Of a stretch of 64,000 bases of DNA, positions 1 through 7,867 are shown in pieces (within the stretch, counting starts at the first letter, position 1; the number at the start of each line of letters is the position of its first letter). The stretch lies in the NCBI RefSeq assembly GCF_026410925.1, contig NZ_CP112972.1, positions 1,426,001-1,490,000 on the forward strand, given 5' to 3'. Source of the DNA: Halovenus salina. GTDB taxonomy: Archaea; Halobacteriota; Halobacteria; Halobacteriales; Haloarculaceae. Position numbers and translations under genes: made by a program. The notes beneath the pieces were generated by a model. It was given only the letters and a program-made list of their open reading frames with translations. It made no database searches and had not been told where the DNA came from.

Positions 1-2
1 TG

Positions 3-110
3 CCAAAACGAGCAATCGAAACAGGGTACGTCGACGAGGTCCTGCCAATCAGTGATATCGCCGACGGTATCGTTCGCGCTGCGCGGACAGACATAACGGA
101 CGAAAAATGA
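3..110 (+). CDS. cheB: CheB protein-glutamate methylesterase, C-terminal fragment
   Basis: The window opens inside a gene. The open frame starting at base 3 encodes 35 residues ending in TGA. It includes AIETGYVDEVLPI, which matches the end of the CheB methylesterase domain (usual form: A-E-x-G-A-V-D-E-V-x-P). CheB removes methyl groups from chemoreceptor glutamates and is normally activated by phosphorylation from CheA. The gene order cheB-cheA-cheR supports the call. The receiver domain and catalytic residues lie outside the window. Confidence 0.8.
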   Translation, partial: PKRAIETGYVDEVLPISDIADGIVRAARTDITDEK

Positions 111-117
111 CAGGGAA

Positions 118-125
118 GTACTTAT
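118..125 (+). promoter_or_regulatory. TATA-like box upstream of cheA
   Basis: TACTTATG lies about 31 bp upstream of the cheA ATG, the spacing expected for an archaeal TATA box of a near-leaderless transcript. It sits just after the cheB stop, so cheA may have its own promoter in addition to operon read-through. This rests on sequence pattern only. Confidence 0.35.
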
Positions 126-152
126 GAATCGACAACAAAAGGTGTACTAACA

Positions 153-2093
153 ATGGAAGACCAGTACCTCGATGCGTTCATTCGCGAGAGCGAAGAGGAA
201 ATAACGAAGCTGAACAACTCGCTGCTCGAACTGGAATCCGATCCCAGTTCCCGGGAGGCGATGGACCAGATCTTCCGGACAGCACATACGCTCAAGGGGA
301 ACTTCGGAGCGATGGGTTTCGAGGCCGCGTCGGACCTCGCACACGCGATGGAGGATTTGCTTGACGAAATGCGCGAGGACAACCTCGAAGTGACCCCGGA
401 CGTGATGGATCTGATTTTCGCCGGCGTCGACCAAATCGAGGCAATCGTCAACGAGATCGAAGAACACGGCGAGTCGACGACCGATACCTCTGAGACTGTC
501 GACCAGCTACGGACCGTTCTCGAAGAGGGAACTGGCTCTGTCGATACCGAGTCCACCTCGGAGACGGGGACCTCAAGGGGACACGAAACCGACCTCTCGG
601 GCATCGAAGTCGACGACGACGCGGCCGATAGCCAGGTCATCTACGCCTCGGTCGACCTCGGAGATAGTGACATGCCGGGCGTCGACGCGATGTTCGTTCT
701 CGAATCAATCGAAGAAGTGTTTGACATCCTCGACGCGGATCCCGAACGAGAGGAGATCGAGAACGGCAGCTACGACGACACGTTTGGCCTGGCGCTCGAT
801 GCCGACGACACGGGCGCAGTTGAAGACGAGTTGGCCGCGCTCGGTCGCGTCGAAGACGCCATAGTCGAGAACGTCACCGACGAGATCCTCGACAATGGCG
901 GTTCGGTCTCGGTGAGCGGGTCGGCTGACGAACACGAGGTCGACGAGATTAAATCAGTCAGGGTTGATGTCGACCAGCTTGACGACCTCCACGGGCTCGT
1001 CGAGCAACTGGTCACCAGCCGAATCAAGCTCCGCCGGGCGGTCGAGGAGGACAACCTCGACTCGGCGAGTGACACGCTGAACGAGCTCGACAAGATCACA
1101 GCGAACCTCCAGAACACTGTGATGGACATGCGGTTGATTCCGCTAAAGAAGGTCGTCGGCAAGTTCCCGCGGATGGTCCGTGACCTTTCTCGGGAGCTGG
1201 GCAAAGAAGTTAACTTCGAAATCGAGGGCGAGGAGATCGAACTCGACCGGACGATCCTCACCGAGATCTCGGACCCGCTCATGCACATCATCCGGAACTC
1301 CCTCGACCACGGTATCGAGGCACCCGAAGAGCGCGCCGAGGCAGGCAAACCGCGGGAGGGGCAGGTCACACTCCGGGCCTCGCGCCAACGTGATCACGTC
1401 ACCATCGAGGTCGCAGACGACGGGGCGGGCCTCAATGTCGAGGACTTAGAACAGACGGCAATCGAGCGCAACGTCCGCTCACCCGAGGAGCTGGAGACGA
1501 TGGACGACTCGGATATCTACGACCTAGTCTTCCATCCGGGCTTCTCGACCGCCGAAGAGGTGACCGGCACGAGCGGCCGTGGTGTCGGAATGGATGTCGT
1601 TCACGACACCGTCACACAGCTCGACGGCTCGGTCGATGTCGACAGTACCCCCGGCCAGGGGACGACGGTCTCGCTGCGTCTCCCGGTAACGATGGCCATC
1701 GTCAAGGTGCTGTTCGTTCAGGTCGGTGACGAGGAGTACGGCATCCCTATCAAGAACGTCGACGAGATTACCGGTGCCGACGAGGTTAAACATGTGAACG
1801 GCCAGGAAGTCATCAAACACAACGACGAGATCTATCCCGTCATCGAGCTCGACGAGCGTTTCGACGTGCCCCGACGCGCCACCGCAGATGGGGGTACAGC
1901 CGGCGGCGAGATGCTCGTTCGTATCCGCGAATCCGAACGCCAAGTCGCCCTGCGGTGTGATGCAGTCAACTCACAGGAAGAAGTCGTTGTCAAGCCCCTG
2001 GAGGGTCTTCTGAGCGGGACCCCGGGACTCTCGGGGACTGCGGTCCTTGGGGACGGGAACATTGTTCATATCCTCGATGTGGTCACGCTATGA
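153..2093 (+). CDS. cheA: Chemotaxis histidine kinase CheA
   Basis: CheA (646 aa) autophosphorylates in response to transducers and passes phosphate to CheY and CheB. The N-terminal Hpt domain (about 1-105) carries the phospho-acceptor His45 in TAHTLKGN. A divergent acidic P2-like region spans about 165-250. The dimerisation helices follow (about 265-330, ending in MDMRLIPL). The ATPase domain (about 335-495) has the N-box around RNSLDHGIE, DDGAGL and SGRGVGMDVV. A CheW-like coupling domain occupies about 505-646. All hallmark residues are present and the length is typical for haloarchaea. The stop overlaps the cheR start by 4 bp (ATGA), which indicates one operon. Confidence 0.97.
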   Translation: MEDQYLDAFIRESEEEITKLNNSLLELESDPSSREAMDQIFRTAHTLKGNFGAMGFEAASDLAHAMEDLLDEMREDNLEVTPDVMDLIFAGVDQIEAIVNEIEEHGESTTDTSETVDQLRTVLEEGTGSVDTESTSETGTSRGHETDLSGIEVDDDAADSQVIYASVDLGDSDMPGVDAMFVLESIEEVFDILDADPEREEIENGSYDDTFGLALDADDTGAVEDELAALGRVEDAIVENVTDEILDNGGSVSVSGSADEHEVDEIKSVRVDVDQLDDLHGLVEQLVTSRIKLRRAVEEDNLDSASDTLNELDKITANLQNTVMDMRLIPLKKVVGKFPRMVRDLSRELGKEVNFEIEGEEIELDRTILTEISDPLMHIIRNSLDHGIEAPEERAEAGKPREGQVTLRASRQRDHVTIEVADDGAGLNVEDLEQTAIERNVRSPEELETMDDSDIYDLVFHPGFSTAEEVTGTSGRGVGMDVVHDTVTQLDGSVDVDSTPGQGTTVSLRLPVTMAIVKVLFVQVGDEEYGIPIKNVDEITGADEVKHVNGQEVIKHNDEIYPVIELDERFDVPRRATADGGTAGGEMLVRIRESERQVALRCDAVNSQEEVVVKPLEGLLSGTPGLSGTAVLGDGNIVHILDVVTL

Positions 2094-2899
2094 ACCGGGG
2101 CAACGAACGGTCATTCAACGACCTGCTTGGGTACATCGAACGCGAGATGGACTTCGAGTCCGGGTTCTACAACGACGCCTACCTCGACCGTCGCATCACA
2201 GCCCGGATGCGTCGGACCGACCACGACGAGTACAGCGCCTACCATCGATACCTCGAACGCCACGAGGACGAGCGCGAGCTGTTGCTCGACTCGCTGTCGA
2301 TTAACGTCACCGGTTTCTTCCGGAATCCCGAGGCGTGGGAGAAACTCCGAGAAGTCCTGCGTGACCTCACCGACTCACATCGGCGCGTCCGAATCTGGAG
2401 TGCGCCCGCCGCAGACGGCCGCGAGCCGTATTCGGTGGCGATGCTCGCGCTCGACGACGACGAGATTGAGCAGCGACGAATCGATATTCTCGGCACCGAC
2501 ATCAACCCGGATATTCTCGAAACAGCCCGTAAGGGCATCTACGAGACCTCCCAGACCACGGATATCGCCGAGGAACTCGAACCGCTGGACGACTACTCGC
2601 CGTATATCGACCAAGACGAGGACCGGTTCCAGGTCAGAGACCGCGTCAAAAACCTCGTCGAGTTCGAGCAACACGACCTCATCAGAGGAGAGCCAAAGCG
2701 CGATTTCGACCTGGTCCTCTGTCGGAATCTCCTCATCTACATCGACGCTTCGTTCAAGGAGCCGATTTTCGAGACGATTTGGAAGTCGTTGCGCGAGGGC
2801 GGCTATCTCATGATCGGCATGACCGAGACGCTCCCGACAGCGAGTCGCGATGGCTTCGAGCCCGTTTACAAGAAACAGCGCATCTACCGGCGAACCTAA
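2090..2899 (+). CDS. cheR: CheR chemoreceptor methyltransferase
   Basis: CheR (269 aa) methylates glutamates in chemoreceptors using S-adenosylmethionine, the opposite of CheB. The helical N-terminal domain (about 1-75) is followed by NVTGFFRNPEAWEKL. The SAM site is RIWSAPAADGREPYSVAML (usual form WSAxCxxGxEPYSxAM). Later motifs include ILGTDINPDIL and DLVLCRNLLIYID. The acidic residue after ADG is preserved as R-E rather than E-E. It starts inside the end of cheA, so it is translationally coupled. The HEAT-repeat gene follows after 3 bp. Confidence 0.96.
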   Translation: MNRGNERSFNDLLGYIEREMDFESGFYNDAYLDRRITARMRRTDHDEYSAYHRYLERHEDERELLLDSLSINVTGFFRNPEAWEKLREVLRDLTDSHRRVRIWSAPAADGREPYSVAMLALDDDEIEQRRIDILGTDINPDILETARKGIYETSQTTDIAEELEPLDDYSPYIDQDEDRFQVRDRVKNLVEFEQHDLIRGEPKRDFDLVLCRNLLIYIDASFKEPIFETIWKSLREGGYLMIGMTETLPTASRDGFEPVYKKQRIYRRT

Positions 2900-2902
2900 G
2901 CC

Positions 2903-4144
2903 ATGTCTCTGTACGAGTACGAACGCAACGGCAACGCACAGGAAATCATTCGGGTGCTTCGTAACTCCGACAACGACAACATCAGAGAGCGGGCGGCAAC
3001 GCTTCTCGGACGCCTCGACGAACATGACGACAGAGACGATATTGTCCAGGCGCTGATTACAGCCGCCCAAAGCGACGATTCCGACGCCGTCGTCGGCGCG
3101 GCAATCGACTCGCTCAACGACCTCGGGCAGGACGCGCTCGAACAGCTCATCGCGACGATGGCTGATATCGACATCGACGACGGCGCGGACTGGGTCCGGG
3201 CGAAGGCGTTCATACAGGGGCTCTCCTCGGACATTCCAGAGCTCCGGATGGCCGCCGCGAACGGCCTCGGCGAAATTGCCGAGCCCGAGGCAGTTCCCGA
3301 ACTCGTCGAGCGATTTCAAGACCCTGATCCGCGAGTGCGTGCTCGTGCAGCGCGTGCCTGTGGACTCATGGACGACCCCCGGGCGACAGACGGCCTCGAG
3401 TCACTCCTCACAGACCCCAAGGCAGCAGTCCGCCTCGAAGCTGCAGAGTCACTCGGCCGTATCGGCAACCGCCAGGCGCTGACGGCACTGCTCGAACTCT
3501 ACGACGACACGGACGAGCGTGTGCGGCGCATCGCAGTCAACGGGTTCGGCAAGTTCAGTAACGACCGCCCCGTCGAGTACCTCATCGACGCCCTAGGCGA
3601 CGCCTCGGCGGCGGTCCGCCGAACTGCGGTGTTCTCGCTTATCGAGTTGCTCTCGAACGTGCCGACAGAGAAGAGCCACGAGATTCGCGAGACTGTCGTC
3701 GAGCAGCTCTCGGAGGTCGAAGACGAAACCGTCGTCGCGCCGCTGGTCGAGATTCTCGAACGCAGCACCCAGTCCTCCCAGCGGCGAAACACCGCGTGGC
3801 TGCTCGGGCGTGTTCTCGATGACGAGAGCAACCGTGATGCTGTCGACGCGCTGGTGCTCGCACTCGAAGATGGCGAGCAGATGACACGCCAGTTCGCCGC
3901 GACCAGTCTCGCCGAAATCGGCGGCACATACGCCGAGGCAGAGTTGCTCTCACTCGCGACAGATCCCGACAACGACAGCGAGGCCCGAGGCCAGGCACTG
4001 TTTACTCTTGGGAAAATCGGCGACAAAGAGACCGCAGAACAGATCGAGCAGTTGCTCGAGGACACCGAGGACCAGACGGTCCGCAAGCGGGCGTTCTCGG
4101 CGCTCTCGAAACTCGGCGGTCGGACCGGGCAACAACAGCCCTGA
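2903..4144 (+). CDS. HEAT-repeat (PBS-lyase-like) protein of the chemotaxis operon
   Basis: This 413-aa protein is built almost entirely of about 30-residue helical HEAT repeats, for example AAANGLGEIAEPEAVPELVE and ARACGLMDDPRATDGLESLL. It has no catalytic motif, signal peptide or membrane segment, so it is probably a cytoplasmic scaffold. It begins 3 bp after cheR. Halobacterium salinarum has a HEAT/PBS-lyase-like protein in its che region (OE2401F) that was reported to interact with CheY, CheD and the archaellum adaptor proteins. I infer that this is the equivalent, by context and fold. A full-length paralogue lies at 19495-20766. Confidence 0.85.
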   Translation: MSLYEYERNGNAQEIIRVLRNSDNDNIRERAATLLGRLDEHDDRDDIVQALITAAQSDDSDAVVGAAIDSLNDLGQDALEQLIATMADIDIDDGADWVRAKAFIQGLSSDIPELRMAAANGLGEIAEPEAVPELVERFQDPDPRVRARAARACGLMDDPRATDGLESLLTDPKAAVRLEAAESLGRIGNRQALTALLELYDDTDERVRRIAVNGFGKFSNDRPVEYLIDALGDASAAVRRTAVFSLIELLSNVPTEKSHEIRETVVEQLSEVEDETVVAPLVEILERSTQSSQRRNTAWLLGRVLDDESNRDAVDALVLALEDGEQMTRQFAATSLAEIGGTYAEAELLSLATDPDNDSEARGQALFTLGKIGDKETAEQIEQLLEDTEDQTVRKRAFSALSKLGGRTGQQQP

Positions 4145-4188
4145 AAGCGTCCCGAAAACAGATATACCGGGCTGTCATAGCGGTGGGT

Positions 4189-5274
4189 ATGCTGCTGGTC
4201 CTGTGTGTCGACCTCGACGACGACCTCGGCCGGAAGACCGGCATGGAGACGCCGGTCGTCGGCCGCGAGGCCGTTCGCAAGGCTGCGGTCGCCCTCGCCA
4301 TTGCAGACCCCGAGGACAGCGACGTGAACGTCCTGTTCGAGGGACTTCACCTAATCGATTCCTTTGACGACGAGGCGGTCGAGGTCGCCGCAGTGACCGG
4401 CGTCGACGGCCGTGAGGTCGAAGCGAACAGACAGGTCGGCGAGGAGGTCGACCGTGTGCTCGCCGAACTCGACACCGGCGAGGACGTGCGCGCGGTTGTC
4501 GTCACCGACGGCGCACAGGACGAGTCCGTTCTCCCGGTCATCCGCTCGCGGGTCACAATCGACAGCGTCCGCCGCGTCATCGTCCGTCAGGCACAGGACC
4601 TCGAATCGATGTACTACACCATCAAGCAGGTGCTCGACGACCCAGAGACTCGCGGGACGTTACTGGTGCCGCTCGGTATCCTGTTGCTCATCTATCCGCT
4701 GACAATTCTGGCCAATCTGCTCGGACTCCCCGGGACCGTCTTCGGGCTGGTGTCTGGGTTGCTTGGCCTGTATCTGCTCGCCCGCGGATTTGGCGTGATG
4801 GAGTGGGTCGACTGGGGTGTCGAACGTGTCCGGACAGGGCTGTTCACCGGGCGGGTGACGCTCATCACGTCTGTCGTTGCGCTGGCACTGCTGGTCATCG
4901 GCGGCGTCAGCGGGATACAGACCCTCGAAACCACACGCGAGGCCGCCGCCGACCCCCTCGGCGTCGTCGATATCATTGCCGCACTCACCTTTGGGTCCGT
5001 CCAGTGGTTCGCCGCCGCGGGCGTGATGAGCAGCCTCGGCCGCGTCACCGACGAGTACATCGGCGACGACTTCCACTGGCGCTATCTCAACGCGCCCTTC
5101 TACATCGTCGCTATCGCGGCTGTCCTCTTTGGTGTGAGTGGCTTCTTCCTCGACGAGGCCAGCCTCGAATTCCTCGCCTTCATGCTCACTGGCGGCACAC
5201 TGCTCGGAGTCGCCTCGACGCTCTCGTTTGCCGTCGCCGAGTCCTGGACAGGGCGCCAACAGAAGATTGGCTGA
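4189..5274 (+). CDS. DUF373 family membrane protein
   Basis: The N-terminal soluble half (about 1-145) opens with LLVLCVDLDDDLGRKTGMETP, the signature start of the archaeal DUF373 family, and contains the acidic cluster VDLDDD. The C-terminal half holds about six to seven hydrophobic segments (for example LLVPLGILLLIYPLTILANLL). No enzymatic function is established for the family. The first ATG (4189) is preferred over an in-frame GTG two codons upstream because the family motif begins right at it. It lies 44 bp after the HEAT-repeat gene on the same strand and may be co-transcribed. Confidence 0.85.
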   Translation: MLLVLCVDLDDDLGRKTGMETPVVGREAVRKAAVALAIADPEDSDVNVLFEGLHLIDSFDDEAVEVAAVTGVDGREVEANRQVGEEVDRVLAELDTGEDVRAVVVTDGAQDESVLPVIRSRVTIDSVRRVIVRQAQDLESMYYTIKQVLDDPETRGTLLVPLGILLLIYPLTILANLLGLPGTVFGLVSGLLGLYLLARGFGVMEWVDWGVERVRTGLFTGRVTLITSVVALALLVIGGVSGIQTLETTREAAADPLGVVDIIAALTFGSVQWFAAAGVMSSLGRVTDEYIGDDFHWRYLNAPFYIVAIAAVLFGVSGFFLDEASLEFLAFMLTGGTLLGVASTLSFAVAESWTGRQQKIG

Positions 5275-5321
5275 CCGAGAACCCAAATCACTATTTGTCG
5301 GAGGGTCTCAGTGGTTCACAG

Positions 5322-5397
5322 GGGCGTGTAGCTCAGCCCGGACTAGAGCGTCGGACTTCTAATCCGACGGTCGTGGGTTCAAATCCCACCACGCCCG
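5322..5397 (+). tRNA. tRNA-Arg (anticodon UCU)
   Basis: A complete cloverleaf can be drawn. Acceptor GGGCGTG pairs with CACGCCC (7 bp) and the D arm is GCTC/GAGC. The anticodon stem TCGGA/TCCGA carries loop CTTCTAA with anticodon TCT. The T arm is GTGGG-TTCAAAT-CCCAC, with discriminator G at 5397. The 3' CCA is not encoded (TGC follows) and there is no intron. The gene decodes AGA arginine codons, which are rare in this GC-rich genome. Confidence 0.97.
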
Positions 5398-5670
5398 TGC
5401 AGCGAACGAAGTGAGCGAACCGGCATGGATGGGATTTGAAGTAGACCAGACGCGCGTAGCGAGTCGAGCACATCTGGGCGTGGTTCAAATCCCACCACGC
5501 CCGTGCAGCGAGGAACGTGTGGCACGAATGAAGTGAGTGCCACAATTGCGAGCGGTGTAACCGCGAGCAGCGAACGAAGTGAGCGAACCGGCATGGATGG
5601 GATTTGAACTACGCAAACGTGAACGAACGTGAGCGTTTGCACCGGGTTCAAATCCCACCACGCCCGTGCA
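5375..5670 (+). repeat. Array of duplicated tRNA-Arg 3' ends with hairpins
   Basis: The T-arm/acceptor 3' half of the tRNA (GGTTCAAATCCCACCACGCC and on) recurs at 5482-5511 and 5643-5670. A 42-bp unit that follows the tRNA (5399-5440, containing GAACGAAGTGAGCGAACC and ending ATGGGATTTGAA) recurs exactly at 5567-5608. TGGGATTTGAA at 5430-5440 and 5598-5608 is complementary to TTCAAATCCCA of the next tRNA-tail copy (5484-5494 and 5647-5657), giving two 11-bp stems. Inner stems include GCAAACG/CGTTTGC (5613-5619, 5634-5640) and CCAGA/TCTGG. Open frames here are artefacts. The array looks like successive duplication at a tRNA-tail attachment site. Confidence 0.85.
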
Positions 5671-5679
5671 AGAGCCGCC

Positions 5680-6060
5680 TCAGCTGTCCTCTGTCTCGTC
5701 GAGGCGTTCGATATCCGTCTGGGTCTGTTCCGCGTCGACGTTTCCGGTGTTACGCGTCTCAGCCGGCTCGAACAGGAGAATCTCTGCTCCGTCTGGTGCG
5801 ATCGGCCGGTGTTCGACGCCCGCCGGAACGACGACTAACTCGCCCTCCTGTAACACGACGTCAGGCTCCTCGCGGAGTTCGATTCGCAGCTCGCCGGAGA
5901 CGACCAGAAACAGCTCGTCTGCGTCCTCGTGATGGTGCCAGACGAACTCGCCGTCGGCGTTGGCGAGCTTGACCGCCTGCCCGTTGAGTTCGCCCGCCAG
6001 ACGCGGAGCCCACTGTTCGTCGAACGACGCGAACGCATCCCCCAGATTCACTTTCTCCAT
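5680..6060 (-). CDS. Cupin-domain protein
   Basis: This 126-aa single cupin barrel has motif 1 HHHEDADELFLVVSGELRI (H-x-H pattern with the downstream Glu as metal ligands) and motif 2 around VVVPAGVEHRP. Small cupins of this type are metal-dependent isomerases, dioxygenases or sugar-binding proteins, and the substrate cannot be read from the sequence. TTTTTATT at about 6082-6089 lies 26 bp upstream of the ATG on the minus strand and supports this start with a leaderless mRNA. The acidic C-terminal tail (about 105-126) is outside the cupin fold. Confidence 0.85.
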   Translation of the reverse strand: MEKVNLGDAFASFDEQWAPRLAGELNGQAVKLANADGEFVWHHHEDADELFLVVSGELRIELREEPDVVLQEGELVVVPAGVEHRPIAPDGAEILLFEPAETRNTGNVDAEQTQTDIERLDETEDS

Positions 6061-6149
6061 ACAGTCGGTTTCGCTACGGAGAATAAAAACATCAGGCGAA
6101 CACGCCCCAAGAGGTGACAGCGGCCCCGAAACATTCTGGCGACCGATAG

Positions 6150-7775
6150 CTATGCCGAGCCGAGAAGCCGACTCGACACGGACCGCAACGATTGGGTCAC
6201 TTCTCCCGGATGCGGCAGTCCGAGCCGGTATCGAAGACGGTCCTGGCGTTTGAACGGCTCGAAGACGGCGGGTTCCTCAAGCTCCCACACCTGCGCGCGG
6301 TCGCCGACGCCGTACCGCTCAAAGAGCGCGTTTGCCGCGCGCCGACCGGCTTCGTTTGCCGACTCCATCGACGCCAAATCGGAGTTCGTCTGGACGTAGT
6401 CAGCCGCGAGCACGAGGTTGTCGACACCCACGTCGGCGGGAGGGCGGTGTTTCAGCGAGCCGACGGTGTTGATGAGCAGCGGCGACCGGTTTTCGACGCC
6501 GTTCTCTGTCTCGACGATTGCCGGGTCGAGGAAGGTGTCGACGAGCATTTCGTCGGTCAGGCGCGTCTCCTCAGTGTTGAGGTGGGTCTTCAACTGGGCC
6601 CAGATTTCCGTGATAATCTCCTCGCGCGTACACTCTCTGGCAGGCTTGCCGTGGAGAATCCCCGGCGTGTCCCAGTCCGAAGCAATGACCGAGAGCACGC
6701 CCTCGACGGCCTCGGGACCACGGCCCTCGATATCGTAGTCATCCCAGAACTGCACCTGCGAGATGGAGGTCAGCGCCCAGGGAGCGTCGGCGTACACCTG
6801 GTGGCCTCGCGAGAGCGTGACGTCCTCGGTGAGATAGTACTGTACACCGTTCATCCAGGCGGTGTCGAGCTGCGCGATGTCACCGAGTTCAGGAGCCACC
6901 TCGGCCAGTTCGGGCGAGACGAACGAGGGGGCCACCTCGACCGGAACGGCGAGGACGAAGGCGTCGGCGTCGACGCGCTCTCCGTCGGCAAGCGCGAGGC
7001 TATCGATGCGCCCGCCGCTGACCTCGAAGGATTCTGCCGGGCGGCCAGGGTTGAGGTCGACGCCCTGAGCGGTGAGGTACTCGACCCAGGGGTCGATCCA
7101 GGCTTCGCTCGTCGGGCCGTTCAGAATCTGCTCGGTCGGCCGGTCGGGATTCATCTGTCCGAAGAGAAGCTGTGCGTAGATGCTCCCGACCGTTCGGGCA
7201 CTCCCGACCTGTGGCCGCAAGGCGACGAGTGACTGGACGGCGTAACCGAGTCGGTCCCGGAACTCCTGTGACCGGTTCTCGGCGTCGATGAACTCCCACC
7301 AGGACACCTCGTCGAGTTCCTCCGCGCGGCGCTGTTCGCAGGACGTCAGCAGGTACAGCATCCGTTCGAGCAGGAAGGCAACGTCGCGTCGCGGCAAGTC
7401 CTCGGCGAACGCGGGGCGTGCGGCGTCGAGCCAGCCCCGCAGGCTGTCGGGTGTCGCGCTAGTAGCGACCCGTTCCGGTCCGTCGACAGCGGCGATGAGC
7501 GTCTGTTCGGTCTCAACGAGGTTGTCCGCGACCGTCCCGCCGCCGTCGGGGATACGCTCCATCGTCTCGAAGACGTGACGGTAGAACGCGGGGAAAAACC
7601 GAAATCCGTGCTCGCCGTGGAGTGGCTTCCGGTGGGCGGTCGCCTCCATCGAGCGCGCTTTGCCGCCAAAGCGGTCGTTCGCCTCGAAGACGGTCACGTC
7701 GAAGTCGCGTTCGACGAGTTCGTGGGCCACAGAGAGGCCCCCGATGCCACCGCCGACAATTGCAACATCTGGCAT
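6150..7775 (-). CDS. FAD-dependent phytoene-desaturase/amine-oxidase-like oxidoreductase
   Basis: This 541-aa flavoprotein has an N-terminal dinucleotide-binding motif VAIVGGGIGGLSVAHEL followed by VFEANDRFGGKARS, typical of the phytoene desaturase/hydroxysqualene dehydroxylase superfamily. GEHGFRFFPAFYRHVFETME and the C-terminal FAD segment NLVLAADYVQTNSDLASMESA, with AGRRAANAL, fit this group. A role in carotenoid or isoprenoid oxidation is inferred from family, not shown. The ATG at 7775 is chosen over an in-frame GTG two codons earlier. A TATA-like box on the minus strand (7799-7806) lies 28 bp upstream. It is divergent from the DASH photolyase gene with a shared 92-bp promoter region. 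Confidence 0.85.
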   Translation of the reverse strand: MPDVAIVGGGIGGLSVAHELVERDFDVTVFEANDRFGGKARSMEATAHRKPLHGEHGFRFFPAFYRHVFETMERIPDGGGTVADNLVETEQTLIAAVDGPERVATSATPDSLRGWLDAARPAFAEDLPRRDVAFLLERMLYLLTSCEQRRAEELDEVSWWEFIDAENRSQEFRDRLGYAVQSLVALRPQVGSARTVGSIYAQLLFGQMNPDRPTEQILNGPTSEAWIDPWVEYLTAQGVDLNPGRPAESFEVSGGRIDSLALADGERVDADAFVLAVPVEVAPSFVSPELAEVAPELGDIAQLDTAWMNGVQYYLTEDVTLSRGHQVYADAPWALTSISQVQFWDDYDIEGRGPEAVEGVLSVIASDWDTPGILHGKPARECTREEIITEIWAQLKTHLNTEETRLTDEMLVDTFLDPAIVETENGVENRSPLLINTVGSLKHRPPADVGVDNLVLAADYVQTNSDLASMESANEAGRRAANALFERYGVGDRAQVWELEEPAVFEPFKRQDRLRYRLGLPHPGEVTQSLRSVSSRLLGSA

Positions 7776-7798
7776 AACCACTCTAGCGATTCCACAAT

Positions 7799-7843
7799 GA
7801 TAAGCGCATCAGCCGTTTTATCGACGCGCGCGGACAGTTACTT
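7799..7843. promoter_or_regulatory. Divergent promoters between flavoprotein and DASH photolyase genes
   Basis: GCTTATCA read on the minus strand (7799-7806) sits 28 bp upstream of the flavoprotein ATG at 7775. AGTTACTT on the plus strand (7836-7843) sits 28 bp upstream of the photolyase ATG at 7868. Both match archaeal TATA spacing for leaderless transcripts. Confidence 0.45.
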
Positions 7844-7867
7844 GCCGGTCTAGGTCCTACGACAGCT

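Noticed and set aside
5333..5651. Minus-strand peptides with VVGFEPTTVGLEVRRSSPG-like sequence across the tRNA
   Set aside because: These are translations of the tRNA gene and its duplicated tails, a well-known annotation artefact.
5482..5670. Possible additional tRNA genes
   Set aside because: Only the T-arm and 3' acceptor half are present. No D arm or anticodon stem can be formed, so these are partial copies.
5375..5670. CRISPR array
   Set aside because: There are only two or three repeats of unequal length that derive from the tRNA, with no uniform spacers and no cas genes anywhere in the window.
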